DNA of 64,000 bases from Polyodon spathula (taxonomy: Eukaryota; Chordata; Actinopteri; Acipenseriformes; Polyodontidae): assembly GCF_017654505.1 (NCBI RefSeq), contig NC_054535.1:42514164-42578163 (forward strand). Reading direction: 5' to 3'. Under the pieces are notes generated by a model. It worked only from the letters and a program-made list of their open reading frames with translations, had not been told where the DNA came from and searched no databases. Both the position numbers and the translations under genes were made by a program. Shown one piece after another: positions 47,910-58,694 of this stretch (within the stretch, counting starts at the first letter, position 1; every line of letters begins with the position of its first letter).

Positions 47910-49762
47910 CTAGATTACTTTAAATCCTCTTTCCTTCAGAAACTCTCTGATCCACCACAACGTCCTCCCTTTTATCCCCAGTGATGCTATTGTATATATT
48001 AAGCCTTCATTCCAGACCATATCATACACTTTCTCTATGTCAATAGAAACTGCCCCAACCACCTCTTTCTCACTTAATGCCTGCTTGACTTCAGTAGACA
48101 GTCTTACCAATTGATCTATCGTCAATATATTCTTAAGAAAGCCACTTTGATAATCGCTCATTAATTTTTTTTGGTTTAAAAAAAACATTCTCTCACACAC
48201 CATCCTTTCCATAATTTTACATATATTAGCTGTTAATGTTATTGGTCGATAAGATCCCACTTCACCCGGATCCTTTCCTGCCTTACTTATAGGAATGATG
48301 ATAGCATTCTTCCATTCTTGGGGCAACACCCAACTCCCACACCTTATTATAAAGTTTTAAGAGTATTTCTAAACTTCTATCTGGTAACATTTTATACATA
48401 ATATTAGAAATCTTATCTTCACCTGGCGAGGAATTCTTGCATTTTCAATCACAGCCTCCACTTCATCCATTGAAAATTACATTTTTATTTTTGTCTTGAC
48501 ATCTTCCTTATCTTCCAATATTACTGAATTATTTATGCAAAATTGTCCCCTCTTATCTAAAAACTACTATAATTCTCATCTTGCCCCACCTTAGCAAATG
48601 CTAACCCCAGCATAGAGGCTTTCTTCTCATCGTCCGTTATAATTACTACGTCCTGTTTTAATGGAAATAAATGATTTCCTTTTCCTGCCATTGCCTTAAT
48701 TTTATTCCACACATCCTTTACACTAGAATCAGAAATCAGAATTTTTGTGCAATAATCCTGCCAATATTCCTTTTCCTAATCATTTGAGCCATTGCTTTTG
48801 ATTTTTTTAAACTTAAGTCATCTGCCAAAATAGTTTTTTTTAACTTTTCTCAAACAAGATTTCCCTTCTTTAATTAGTCTGGAACATTCCACATTCCACC
48901 AAGGGACCGCTGGTTTAACACCCTTCTTACTTTTCCTAATTGGAATAGCTCTTTTTGCTGCTTGCTTGATAGCATTTATTATCCCCTCATTAAAAATATT
49001 GACATCATCTTGTATTAAATTTTCTTCAATAGTTCTACTACAGATGTATTGAAATTTTTCCCTGTTTGCTTTTTTTTATAATCCCATCTCTCTTCTTGCA
49101 CCTGTTCATCAATCTTAGTCTTCCCATGTATCATAAGAATTATGGAGAAATGATCACTTCCCATTTCTTCATCCATTAATATCTTCCAATCCACTCTAAC
49201 TCCCAACTGCGCTTATATACCATATATAAATCTAGCGCTGAACTTTTCCCAGTATTAACCTACCTTGCTCCTTCCCCCAAATTTAAAACCACCAGATTTA
49301 AATCTTATATTATTTCTTCAATCACCATTCCATTTCTATTATTTATCATACTAGCCCATAATGTATTATGGCTATTAAAATATCCACAAATAATCTTCCC
49401 ACCCCTCATATGTTCAGTAATATTAATTATTTCTTCCTTATCTAACTCCTTACAAGGGTTATATATATATTCAACAAGTTTATCACACCATCCTCCACAT
49501 TAATTTGTACCCCCACTATCTCCAACTCAGTAACAATAACAATTTCAGAACACACAATATTCTCCTTTATTCCTATGCATACTCCTTTGTATATTTCCTT
49601 ATAAATTGTAAACCCTGGTACTATAAAATCTAGTTCTGGAATCAACCATGTCTCTTGAATACAGAAAATATCCACTAGCTTAAAATCAACTACAATTTTT
49701 CTAAAATTCTGTCCAATTGCTATTAAACTTCGCGCATTCCATTGTAAAATTCTTATACCCAT
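47910..49762 (-). pseudogene. LINE ORF2 relic: APE endonuclease plus partial reverse transcriptase
   Basis: The endonuclease starts at 49762: ILQWNARSL (Asn of the active site), IQETWL (Glu), then in other frames ICGYFNSHNTLWAS, where the family has GDFN. GSDHFSI (Asp and His, about 49150) closes the domain. The linker has AIKQAAKRAIPIR and PAVPWWNVECSRLIKEGKSC (about 48980-48880). The reverse transcriptase runs 48329-47910: PQEWKNAIIIPISKAGKDP, YRPITLTANICKIMERM, QSGFLKN..TIDQLV, then VSIDIEKVYDMVW with the first catalytic Asp. It ends at IREFLKERGFKV. The YADD box and everything after are absent. Several stops and shifts lie between the domains. Confidence 0.88.
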
Positions 49763-49955
49763 TATCTATTCCCTTCAAACTGCCCTACAATCGATCACAT
49801 CAATAACAACAAAAGCTGTTTTTTATTCACCAATAGCGTTTCTTCGGTTACCTTGTCAGTCACTTTAGTAATACTCTTGATTGCCTTTTCCTGCCTTGTA
49901 TTCATCTGAACCTTTTCTTCTTGTATTTTGTTTCCATTTGTTCTTTTATAGCTTT

Positions 49956-50790
49956 TTATTGCAGATACAGCTTTTTTTCATCAAATGTAATTATTTGAAT
50001 CTCCCTGGCTTTTATCTGCTCCACACATCCTTTAAATGCTGTACTATGTCCCCCACCACAGTTACAACACCTACCCTGTCCTTTTACATCACAATCCCTG
50101 AACTCATGATCCCCTCCACACTTAGCACACCTTTTTTTACCCCTGCAGGAGCCTGCCATATGACCAAATAGTTGACACTTATAACATATAGGTGAGGGCC
50201 TAAACTCATTCACTCTGAATCTTTGGAATCCCATAATCACTTGCTCAGGCATTTTTTCTAGTTCAAACGTTAATACTGCTGTTGTAGATTTAACTTCACC
50301 CTTTTCATCCCTTTTCCCAATACGCCTTACCTCCACCACCTGATCCTTTTCCAACTCTTCCTCTAACTCCTCTGTTGTAATGACCATCATCACCCCATAT
50401 ATCACTCCTTTACACATTTTCTTTTCCTGCCTTATGCAACTCTCAGTTGGGATGTGGCCTAGCTCCTCTAATCTCAGCACTTTTTTTCCTGAGTTTTACA
50501 CTCAATTAATAAACCTCCACCATTTTCCTTTTTCACAGCCTTTACTCTCCTTACAGCCTAACCTAATCCATTCAGCCACGTTTAATGGGTTAGCATTGTT
50601 AAAATCTTTATCTTTTATTTTTGATTTTATAATCACCCCTAAATGTTATTTTTCGCCTTACTTTCCCCTTTGTTTTTCTTTCCTGACTCATGCCAACCTT
50701 CCTCCCTTTCCCCACCTGAATCATTTTTTCTTTTACTTCCCATTTTATGTTTTCCATTTCTTCCTCTCCTTTACTCCTTTTCTCCGTCAT
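49956..50790 (-). pseudogene. LINE ORF1 (gag-like) relic with three CCHC knuckles
   Basis: The main frame 50480-49956 (174 codons) has a central RNA-binding-like region (VVEVRRIGKRDEKGEVKSTT..) and then three zinc knuckles. These are CYKCQLFGHMAGSC (CX2CX4HX4C), CAKCGGDHEFRDC (CX2CX3HX4C) and CCNCGGGHSTAFKGC. The upstream frame 50790-50608 is highly charged and is the likely N-terminus. Between them NPLNVAEWIRLG and VKAVKKENGGGLLIECKT can be read in different frames, so at least two frameshifts separate the parts. The ATG at 50480 is internal. Family role: nucleic-acid chaperone packaging the LINE RNA. Confidence 0.85.
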
Positions 50791-51250
50791 TTTTCTTCAG
50801 TTCAAAGTCACCCCGTCATGCCGCACTAACCTGTCCCTCCTCGATTTTCTTCCGCAAACACTCCTTTCATTTTCCTAATCCGTCCCAATTCCTCTCCGTC
50901 CTCGTTTCTCCAATCCTCTCCTCTCCTGGCTGAATGTTTCAATTTGCCGCTGTTCATCCGCTCCCGACTCTCCCTGTGCTGTGACCAAGGAAACTACTTC
51001 CTGTCACTTGCGCCCCAACTCGCGCTGTCCCGCCTCTGCTCCGTTTTTAAGATGGCCGTCTGTCTCTCCTGCCATTTTTCCCGATACCGACCTGGATTTG
51101 TTTTCAAGACCCTACTTCTTCCACCCCCCTCTTTTCTCATTCTTCTTAAATCAAGCTTTATAAAAAGGCCTTCTAGATTTCGGGTTTTATTTTTGATCAC
51201 GTGATGTCCCTTTAAACATATTCTGAGCCGATTCGCTTTCTTATTCAAAC
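50791..51250 (-). promoter_or_regulatory. LINE 5' untranslated/promoter region, CG-rich
   Basis: This stretch is richer in CG dinucleotides and in pyrimidines than anything nearby. On the plus strand it contains AAGATGGCCG (51051-51060), a YY1-type site; in LINE direction it reads CGGCCATCTT. Its position upstream of ORF1 suggests the internal promoter of the LINE. The exact 5' end was not found. Confidence 0.5.
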
Positions 51251-52611
51251 ACTGATTACTAAAGGAGATTGTTTCTTTTTACCCTCATATCTTAACTGAG
51301 TTAACAAATGACATGCATTGATCTCACCTGATTCTATTTGAACCTGAATTTCGTTCTGGCTCTGATCGCTGGATTGAATTTATTAATTTCCACTGCATTA
51401 GTTTCTAGTAGTGAGTCGTTAATTTAAACAACCTGGTATTCAGTTAAGGCTTAACAACTATTAATTAAGGTTTAAAGGGAGGGAGAGAGATGGAAAATAA
51501 AAACCGAAAACGAGAAGCCCTATTTATAAAGTAACCAGCTACACACAATTTGACTAATTGATTAATTACACTGTGATTTCCTTACACTCATTCACACATG
51601 CTTTAAAAACATACCAATAAAAAATAATCCAAGTGCATTAAAAAAAAGACACATCTTAAATCATTATAAATACAAAATAAAGTGCAATGAAAGCTTACCC
51701 TGTTACATATAGACAAGAACCAGCGATGAATACCTTGATAGGAGCAGCATCTGATTACAGATTAGTACATTCTGACCTCCATCAGAGAAATGTGACCTTG
51801 TGTGTTTAGGACCCGATCCACTTATTACCAATTACATTAATGCTCTCTAGTAGTGTATAATTAAGTACCAAGTCAGAAACCACTCACAGGCTATCCCTCG
51901 CCAGTTTTTCAGCACTCATAAACCAATTAAATCGAGACAGGCACTGCAATACTGATGTTAAATTCTGTTGGGAATCCAAACAGGGTTTATCTAAGATAGC
52001 ATGGTGGAATACTTAAATATGTTACTGTTAGTATACATTCGGTCATTACAAAACTCCCAAAGGTTTTAATGTGCTAACCGTACTTCACGTTGGTGTTATT
52101 ACAAACCTTTTAACCTTCTAGGTTACCCGAGCGCAAGGTTTGGATAAAAATAACGAACATTTTGAAAAAAGTATACATTTTATGAGGAAGGTGTTCAGAT
52201 CAGCCACTGTTAAGATCATTAAAATACATTAAATATTCATACCATTGCACACGTTTTAATCAAGTGTGGGGGCATTACCAAATATACTCTCCTATTTCTT
52301 AAAGTTCCCACATCTTTACTAGCTAAAAAGTTAATTAAATTTGGCCTAAAATAAAACCGATGATATTTCCATGAGTGAAAAGGCTAACAGTCATAATTTG
52401 TTGATTTTTGTCTATCTGTTCTGTTCTTAAAGCAAGCTAAAAAAAAAAAAAAAAAAAAAAAAGTCCTTTCACTTTGACAGTATTATAGACCCTTGTGAAA
52501 ATATTAAAGCATTTGCCTTTTTCGCATTTGATCTGTCTCTCTACCTTTTTAACCCTCTGCCTCATCTGCGTGTGGGATTCCACACCATAACACTTGCTGG
52601 TAATGTTGCAC
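51251..52611. other. Non-coding; poly(A) run at 52.44 kb
   Basis: A run of about 24 A at 52439-52462 with no recognisable retroposon body to its left. No gene seen. TGCAC at 52607-52611 is a target duplication. Confidence 0.5.
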
Positions 52612-53173
52612 TGTGGCAGCGTGACCCGCCCATGTGTGTTATGTGTTGTGTGTGTGTGTGTGTGGTGTGTTAATGTTGGTGTATCAGTGTTGGTGCCCAT
52701 GATATAAATGGGTCTGTGTTGCATAAGTAATTTAAAATATATAGTTGTATTTAGGCACAAGGATTGCACAATCACTTCATGTGTAGATAATAAAGTATGT
52801 AATAGTATGTGAGCACGGGATTGCACAAATTAGTTTCCGTGCTGGGATTCAAGTGAATAATTAATTAGTAATTGAATCCCAGTACAGCTGTATATATAGA
52901 TGCACGTTTCACTCACTCGGGATTGTGTGTTAGGAGGAGAACGGGTGTGGAGAGAGGAGAAAATAAAAAGTAAGAAAAAGAATGTAACAATTGCTACAAA
53001 GTGCCCGACGGTACTTGTTTGTTGTTTTGTCTTTATTTTGGCCTAAAGTGCTGTGTGCTGTTTTGTATCAGTCTTTTATTTTCTGTGTGTTTAATAAAAC
53101 ACTGAGCACCACAGCATCTCAATTTCGCCCGCAGTTGCTATGTGTTTTTGGTTGCATTTCCAGCCTGTTCACA
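52612..53173 (+). mobile_element. Solo LTR (562 bp), stem type A, diverged
   Basis: It begins TGTGGCAGCGTGACC and ends GCCTGTTCACA, flanked by TGCAC on both sides (52607-52611 and 53174-53178). Type A stem: GTGCTGGGATTCAA (52839-52852) against TTGAATCCCAGTAC (52872-52885), with one G-T pair. TATATATA follows at 52891 and AATAAA at 53093. A (GT)n tract lies near 52646-52673. It is closest to the copy at 36861-37490 but has a replaced 3' end (after about 53105). Confidence 0.85.
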
Positions 53174-54775
53174 TGCACACAAAACGCCTATCAAACATTT
53201 ACATGAATGTCCATGAGAGTTTGAAGTGAGCTCAATGCTTTGTTATCATTCTCTTGTGAGAAATGTTCAAACTAAGCTATATGTATAGCTATATGTATCT
53301 AAGCTATATGGCATCAAAACATCCAAAGCAGAGTTTGTTCTAGAAGTTTCCTGCAATACACATCTACTGCTCCACGATATATTCACAATTCCTTGCTGTT
53401 TGCTGCATAACCATTTATTCAGGCAGTCAATAGCCTGCAGTAACACAAACTACTGGTTGCTTGTTTGTATTTTGATGTCTTGGGTGATTGCCATTTCCTG
53501 GCCTAATGACCTCTGTGATATACACGTCTCAGATCATTCTCAAGATTCAGAGGATGTGTATCTAGCCTCATTAACATCAGGCAATGCTTCTCTTCAGGGG
53601 TGCTCTTTTCTGATAGAGAACGAACCATCTTGATTCTCCAAGGTGGCTTTCCACCAGATAGATTTGGATTTCCTGTTGAATCACCTTTTTTTTATTTTAA
53701 TGTTTTAATTTGTTATTTTTTTTTAACTTTCCTCACTGTTTTATGATAGATTGGATGTTTTAGATCCAATAAGCACAACACAGTCTACACAGCATATAGC
53801 ATCACATATTATAGTGTTGTCACAGCACTAAAAATACCAAGCAGCATAGCAGAGGCTCTATTTTCTTTGATGGGTCAAACTAAATGGTCACTATTGGCAG
53901 CTATGATGATTAGCGGAATAAGGAAATTAGAAGTTCCAGCAGCTTATGCCAATAGCGGAGCATTCTAAACCAGTTCAAAGCACTTTTCCATAAGAAAATC
54001 AATACAATTCAATATTTGAGCAACGGCACTTGGAATTACTCATGACTGAATATCATAAAAAGGGAAATGCTGAAACTGCACTGCATAGCCAGATTTCAGC
54101 CGCAGTGCTAGAGAAACAACCAATTGAGAATTCTGTATTTGAAGGGCATAAAGACAATATCAAATAATTACTAGAAATGATTTTCCAGAAGTTACATTTT
54201 TACCAACTGTGGAATCCTTTTTGGATAAGACTAGTTATACCTTTTAGGTAGTGGTGCCTGGTCCAGCGAACACATTGTTTTTAGGCTGAATAGCCATTAC
54301 AGCATAACTGCAACTATATTTTTAGCAGAATTCTGTTAGGAATGAATTATGAATGATGACAGGGATATGAAGCTGGCCAACCAACTGGCTAAATCATGGT
54401 GAAAGGTTTAAGCTTTAGGAGTAAAGGTTGTTTTAAAATACAGGGAATTAAATAATACTTTTCTAAACTGTTTAGATTATAGCTACTAAATTTACATTTC
54501 TAAGCCATTAGTTGCCATGGTATTCCTTTCATTATCACAATTACACCGACCCCTTCGTATATACCCCTCGCTGTATTGGAGTTGGCTCCCCATTTTTACT
54601 GTCTAACTGCGTATGCCTTAGCTACAATATGCATAGGAACTTAGAATTACTGTTCGTTTTATTTCTTTCTGCACATCACAAACAACAATATACACACGCA
54701 CTGCACAATAACACAAAGCCAATTAAAGATCTACTTGCTGGAGCGTTTTTTTTTTTGTTTTTTTTTATTATTTTA
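53174..54775. other. Non-coding, nothing recognised
   Basis: Short local duplications such as CTATATGTAT near 53278-53310. No gene or transposon seen. Confidence 0.5.
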
Positions 54776-55010
54776 GCCAATGAGGTGTTCACGTGTGGCA
54801 GCAATGCACTAGAAAAAGTCACAAGACAGTGACGTCAGCTCCCTAGCAACAAGCCTCCTATGTTGGGAATGGACCCCGACGCCCCCGATAAAATAAGGGA
54901 GTGATTGGACAGTATTAGTTATTTGTTTTTCTATGGGTCTCTTGTATATCATGGCCCTCGATATATAGCTGATTTATATTGGACCCCGACACCCGCGATA
55001 TATCGAGTGG
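54776..55010 (+). promoter_or_regulatory. Promoter-like motif cluster and hairpin
   Basis: Within 70 bases lie CCAAT (54778), CACGTG (54791), a full CRE TGACGTCA (54830) and CCCTAGCAAC, an RFX X-box half (54841). Downstream, GGACCCCGAC occurs at 54871 and again exactly 110 bases on at 54981. CTCGATATAT (54957-54966) has its exact complement in ATATATCGAG (about 54998-55007). No gene starts recognisably after it. The motifs are seen; a promoter role is inferred. Confidence 0.35.
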
Positions 55011-56224
55011 GTGGTTTATTTATAGAAACTATTTCATTAAAACTCATCATTTTGCTGTTGTGTTATCAGCCTCCCTATGTATCTGAAATTATTTTGTAAA
55101 GTTAAACCCTTGGGAGACAGCATTTTGTTTCCAAGGGCATCATTGAGATAGACCCATGAGTTAGTCACAGACAAGTTGCAAAATCCAAATTCACATTCCC
55201 AAGGTACAGCGATAAAATAAATCTGACAACAATAACAAATGATAAAATGACACTAACTGGCACCTTTTCGCTGATATATAAATACAGTACGAAGAAAAAG
55301 TCAATCTCAAACTGGTTTCAATGTTTCGACGAGAAGTCTTTTATATCAATGTCTTCCTGTACATTTTTGTGAGATTTCTTCTATGTAACGGGGTTGTTGT
55401 TGGATCGTCATCCCAGGTATGCTGGTCTCTATTCACAAAACTGTTTCCGAAGAATGTTTCAGCATTCTCTTAGGTTACACAATGCTTAGAAAAATTTGAA
55501 CAAACCAATAAACCCTCTCTAAAACAGTTGAAGGATGTTTCATTAACTGCTAACTTGATTTTCTTAATCAAAATGGGCTTTTTAACTAACCATTCCTTAA
55601 AACTGTCCTTAACGTTGTGTGAATATGGTCCTTTATCGCTTGATCGGTGCTGTTGAAGAAAGTTGGTCTTTATAACACATTGTTTGGTCACATAGGAAAA
55701 CTGCAACTAAGTGTATACTGTATAGAATTGAATAGAGAGATAAAGCACAGCAGAATCAAATTACAGAAAGCAAAATAAATTAAAATACATATTAGAACAA
55801 GATCATGTATATTAATATATAATCAATACATAAGAGCAAACTGACAGTGAAGAGACCTGATTAAAAACACAAATCAGAATCAAAAAAAAAAAAAAAAAAA
55901 AAAAAAAATCAACTAAAATCGAAGATGGACAACCGAGATTTTATTTATTTGTTGTCATGGAGGCAGTTTAGAGCTGTTTTCTCTATCCTTCTATTTTTGT
56001 TACTGAATTTGCTTTGTGGATTTCCCACACCATCGCACTAGTATGCCTTTTAAAAGGAAGGATCTATACAGGCAGGATCTATACAGTCCTGAGGGGACCA
56101 CATATGGTGTAAGAATGAAGAGGAGTATCATTTACATGTATCAGCACTTGAGGCTGTGCTCCCTGTTTGAAGTAAATTAGACTATATTAGATGCTTCTTT
56201 TTTCTGCTAGCACTGCCATAAAAA

Positions 56225-56227
<3 letters not shown>
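55011..56227. other. Non-coding; poly(A) run
   Basis: A run of about 27 A at 55882-55908. AGGATCTATACAG is duplicated in tandem at about 56064-56091. No gene seen. Confidence 0.5.

Positions 56228-56267
<40 letters not shown>
56228..56267. repeat. (CA)n microsatellite
   Basis: About 19 CA units after a short A run. A run of about 17 C lies at 56446-56461, and a shorter (CA)n at 57213-57234. Confidence 0.95.
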
Positions 56268-56268
<1 letters not shown>

Positions 56269-57558
56269 TATCTATTTAATCGATAGTTACCATGATATCA
56301 TTACTACACTAATAAGTATATGTGTATGGCAACTTCATAGACTATACCGTAGGAGTCTCGGTCTAAATCATGGGTCACTTTAGTCATGAAATCTGAATGT
56401 ACTTTTACAGTAAACATACTTATAATATTTAAACTATCAGCCACTGCCCCCCCCCCCCCCCGCCGGGGAGGGGGATTAACTGTCTTCTTGAAAAGAAACG
56501 TCAAGGCCTTTTCAGTTATTTTGGATATGTGCTGGGATAATCATCATTCATTCTCATATATAATACAGCAGCGTCAAAGATGAAAGCCCTGTCTTTTTAA
56601 CCTCTTGAAATTCAGGTAATCACAGTTTAATGCATTCTAACCAATTAAATAAATGTTGCATGTATCTATACTGCATACCAAACCAGCACTAACTCCGCTC
56701 ACCCTATTGTATGACAAACTGAAATTGTTTTTGACAATGAAGGTTGAAGAATGAAGGCTATATTTGCATCCTGAGAAAATAAATGGCATAATACTGCAGT
56801 ATTGACGTCAAAAAGTGATCACTCATCTAGAGGAACATATACTTGAACTTTGAACCATTCGACTTAAACACAAAATGTCTCGTTTTCAATCATTTGACAG
56901 CACCCACAGTACAGAAATGTTCATTAATGATGAACAAAATGAGAATAGGGTAAAGAAAAAAATAATAAAATGATGTAAAGCTGGTATATTCATATCTCAG
57001 AGAAGCTGGAGAGGAACAGGAAATTAAAACAAGGTAAAGGCAATCATCCAAATAAAGCTGAAGCACTAATGGATAATGACATAGAATGTCTGTTCAGCAC
57101 TGAAACACTACGTTTAAAAACACCCAACTGTACTACTGAACCTCGCCTTCTTTAATATTATCATCACAAGGGTGTGTACCATGTGTTATAAAAAAATAAT
57201 AGATGGGCCTCTTCACACACACACACACACACACAGAGGATTTGGATTGGCCAAACTCAGAAGTTTAATAAGAACATCACTGCTACATTATGCTGTCTAA
57301 AGTTGTCAGTAGCATGAGTAGACCTAATTGATGCAATGTATTTAAACACACCTCATCTGGTTATCAATTAAATGAGGAACAATTATACCCATCTATATAA
57401 TGTTATAATTAGTTTTATGTTTGGTAAATTAGCCTCTTCTCAAATAGCACCTAGCCGTTGAATGTGACACCTTCTCAGATCACTTATCATGTAGTTGTGG
57501 GTATTTCACTAGCAGCAGCTGTAAATGTTTACTCTCTTAACAAGACATGTAAAGTATA
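56268..57558. other. Non-coding, nothing recognised
   Basis: Apart from the C run at about 56446 and the (CA)n at 57213 no structure is seen. Confidence 0.5.
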
Positions 57559-57580
57559 GGTATATATATATATAATATAT

Positions 57581-57626
<46 letters not shown>
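57559..57626. repeat. (AT)n microsatellite, interrupted
   Basis: TA units with two AATA breaks. Confidence 0.95.
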
Positions 57627-57628
<2 letters not shown>

Positions 57629-58089
57629 TGATAAGTTCCCACTGAGACAGGAAAAAAAGGTGTATAATTAAGACACATAATATAAATTAAACACATTATT
57701 AGTACACTTAAAATGCATTTATACTGCAGTCACCATCACACTGGTGAATTTCTGTGAAATCTGAATGTTCTGTATTGTGTTACTGTATCAGAGCAGAATA
57801 CTCTCAGTATGCTGGTATCCATCCCAACAGAAAAACTGGCAGTGTACTGAAAACAAGGCTCTAGATGGCAATGGCCCTTGTGGATTAGAGTACCCTCTTA
57901 TGTCTTTTCACAAGCTGAGCCCCTCTAGGACTGTTTTGAGGCCCTCACTGTTGAAGTGCTGTGGGAAAGCCTGGGTCGCCCCCGCTATGCCTATATGTGA
58001 AAGAATAGAGGACTTCAGGCTTCAAAGCTGTCAGTCCCTTAGTCTGTAGGATGGCTAAAAAGTGAAAATCAATAAACAAGCAAGCAGAT
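57627..58089. other. Non-coding, unassigned frame
   Basis: The 94-codon plus frame at 57765 has no recognised domain. CAGAT at 58085-58089 is the target duplication of the next LTR. Confidence 0.45.
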
Positions 58090-58694
58090 TGTGGCAAAGT
58101 GCCCCGCCCCAGGGCTATTTATTTGTGTTGTATGTTACGTGTAGTATGTTAATGTTGGTCTATAGTCATGGGTACACAGGCTATAAATGGGTCTGTGTAA
58201 CACGAGTGGTTTAAAATGTATATTTTTTTAGGCATGAGGATTGCACAGCACTTCACATGCAAGTAAAAAGTAACAAGTGAGCACTGGGAATTGCACTTTA
58301 TTAATTCACGTGCAGTTGTACCGAGACTCCAATTGAATGATTGATTAGCAATCGAGTCACGGTACAGCTGCATAAAAGCTGCATGTTTTCACTCACTCGG
58401 GGTTGTGTGTTCAGTGAGTGGAGAACGGGATTGGAGACGGAGATAATAATCGTAGTAATAGTTACAATATCAGCTCACCTTTTGTCTGTGTAGTCCATTT
58501 GTTTGTCTCTTTATTTTGGCGAAACTGCCGTGTCCTGTGTTTTGTTTGTCTTTACAACCTTTTATTTTCTGTCTGTTCATTATTAAATGCTGAGTGAAAC
58601 CAATCACTCAGTTTCACCAAACTCCACCTCTCTTGTTTATTTGTTGGTTCCTTGTTCTGGTTTGACGTCACCCACTACAGCCGTCTTTGTGACA
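58090..58694 (+). mobile_element. Solo LTR (605 bp), stem type B
   Basis: It begins TGTGGCAAAGTGCCC and ends CCGTCTTTGTGACA. CAGAT flanks both sides (58085-58089 and 58695-58699). Type B stem: TGCAGTTGTACCGAGACTC (58311-58329) against GAGTCACGGTACAGCTGCA (58354-58372), 17 of 19 pairs. CATAAAAG follows at once (58371), the likely TATA box. An ATTAAA signal is at 58582. Best match in the window is the minus-strand copy at 45162-45760. No internal region present. Confidence 0.92.

Larger units (their letters stand above)
47910..51250 (-). mobile_element. I-group LINE, 5' part kept, 3' part missing
   Basis: On the minus strand the order is: a CG-rich 5' region (about 51250-50790), an ORF1 with CCHC knuckles, then ORF2 with an APE-type endonuclease and the start of a reverse transcriptase. 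The element stops abruptly at about 47925 inside the reverse transcriptase. The motif VPWWNVEC between the two ORF2 domains and the three-knuckle ORF1 point to the I/Nimb group. All frames are broken. Confidence 0.85.

Noticed and set aside
50380..50829. 149-codon plus-strand frame and its overlaps to 51204
   Set aside because: Antisense to LINE ORF1 and its 5' region; Phe/Ser/Pro-rich because it mirrors Lys/Glu/Gly codons of the real strand.
56446..56475. C-run followed by G-run as a transposon hairpin
   Set aside because: Only a homopolymer-driven self-complementarity; no further arm pairing.
30037..58694. The five LTRs as a CRISPR array or tandem repeat
   Set aside because: Spacing is irregular (kilobases), orientations differ and each copy has its own target duplication, so they are independent insertions.
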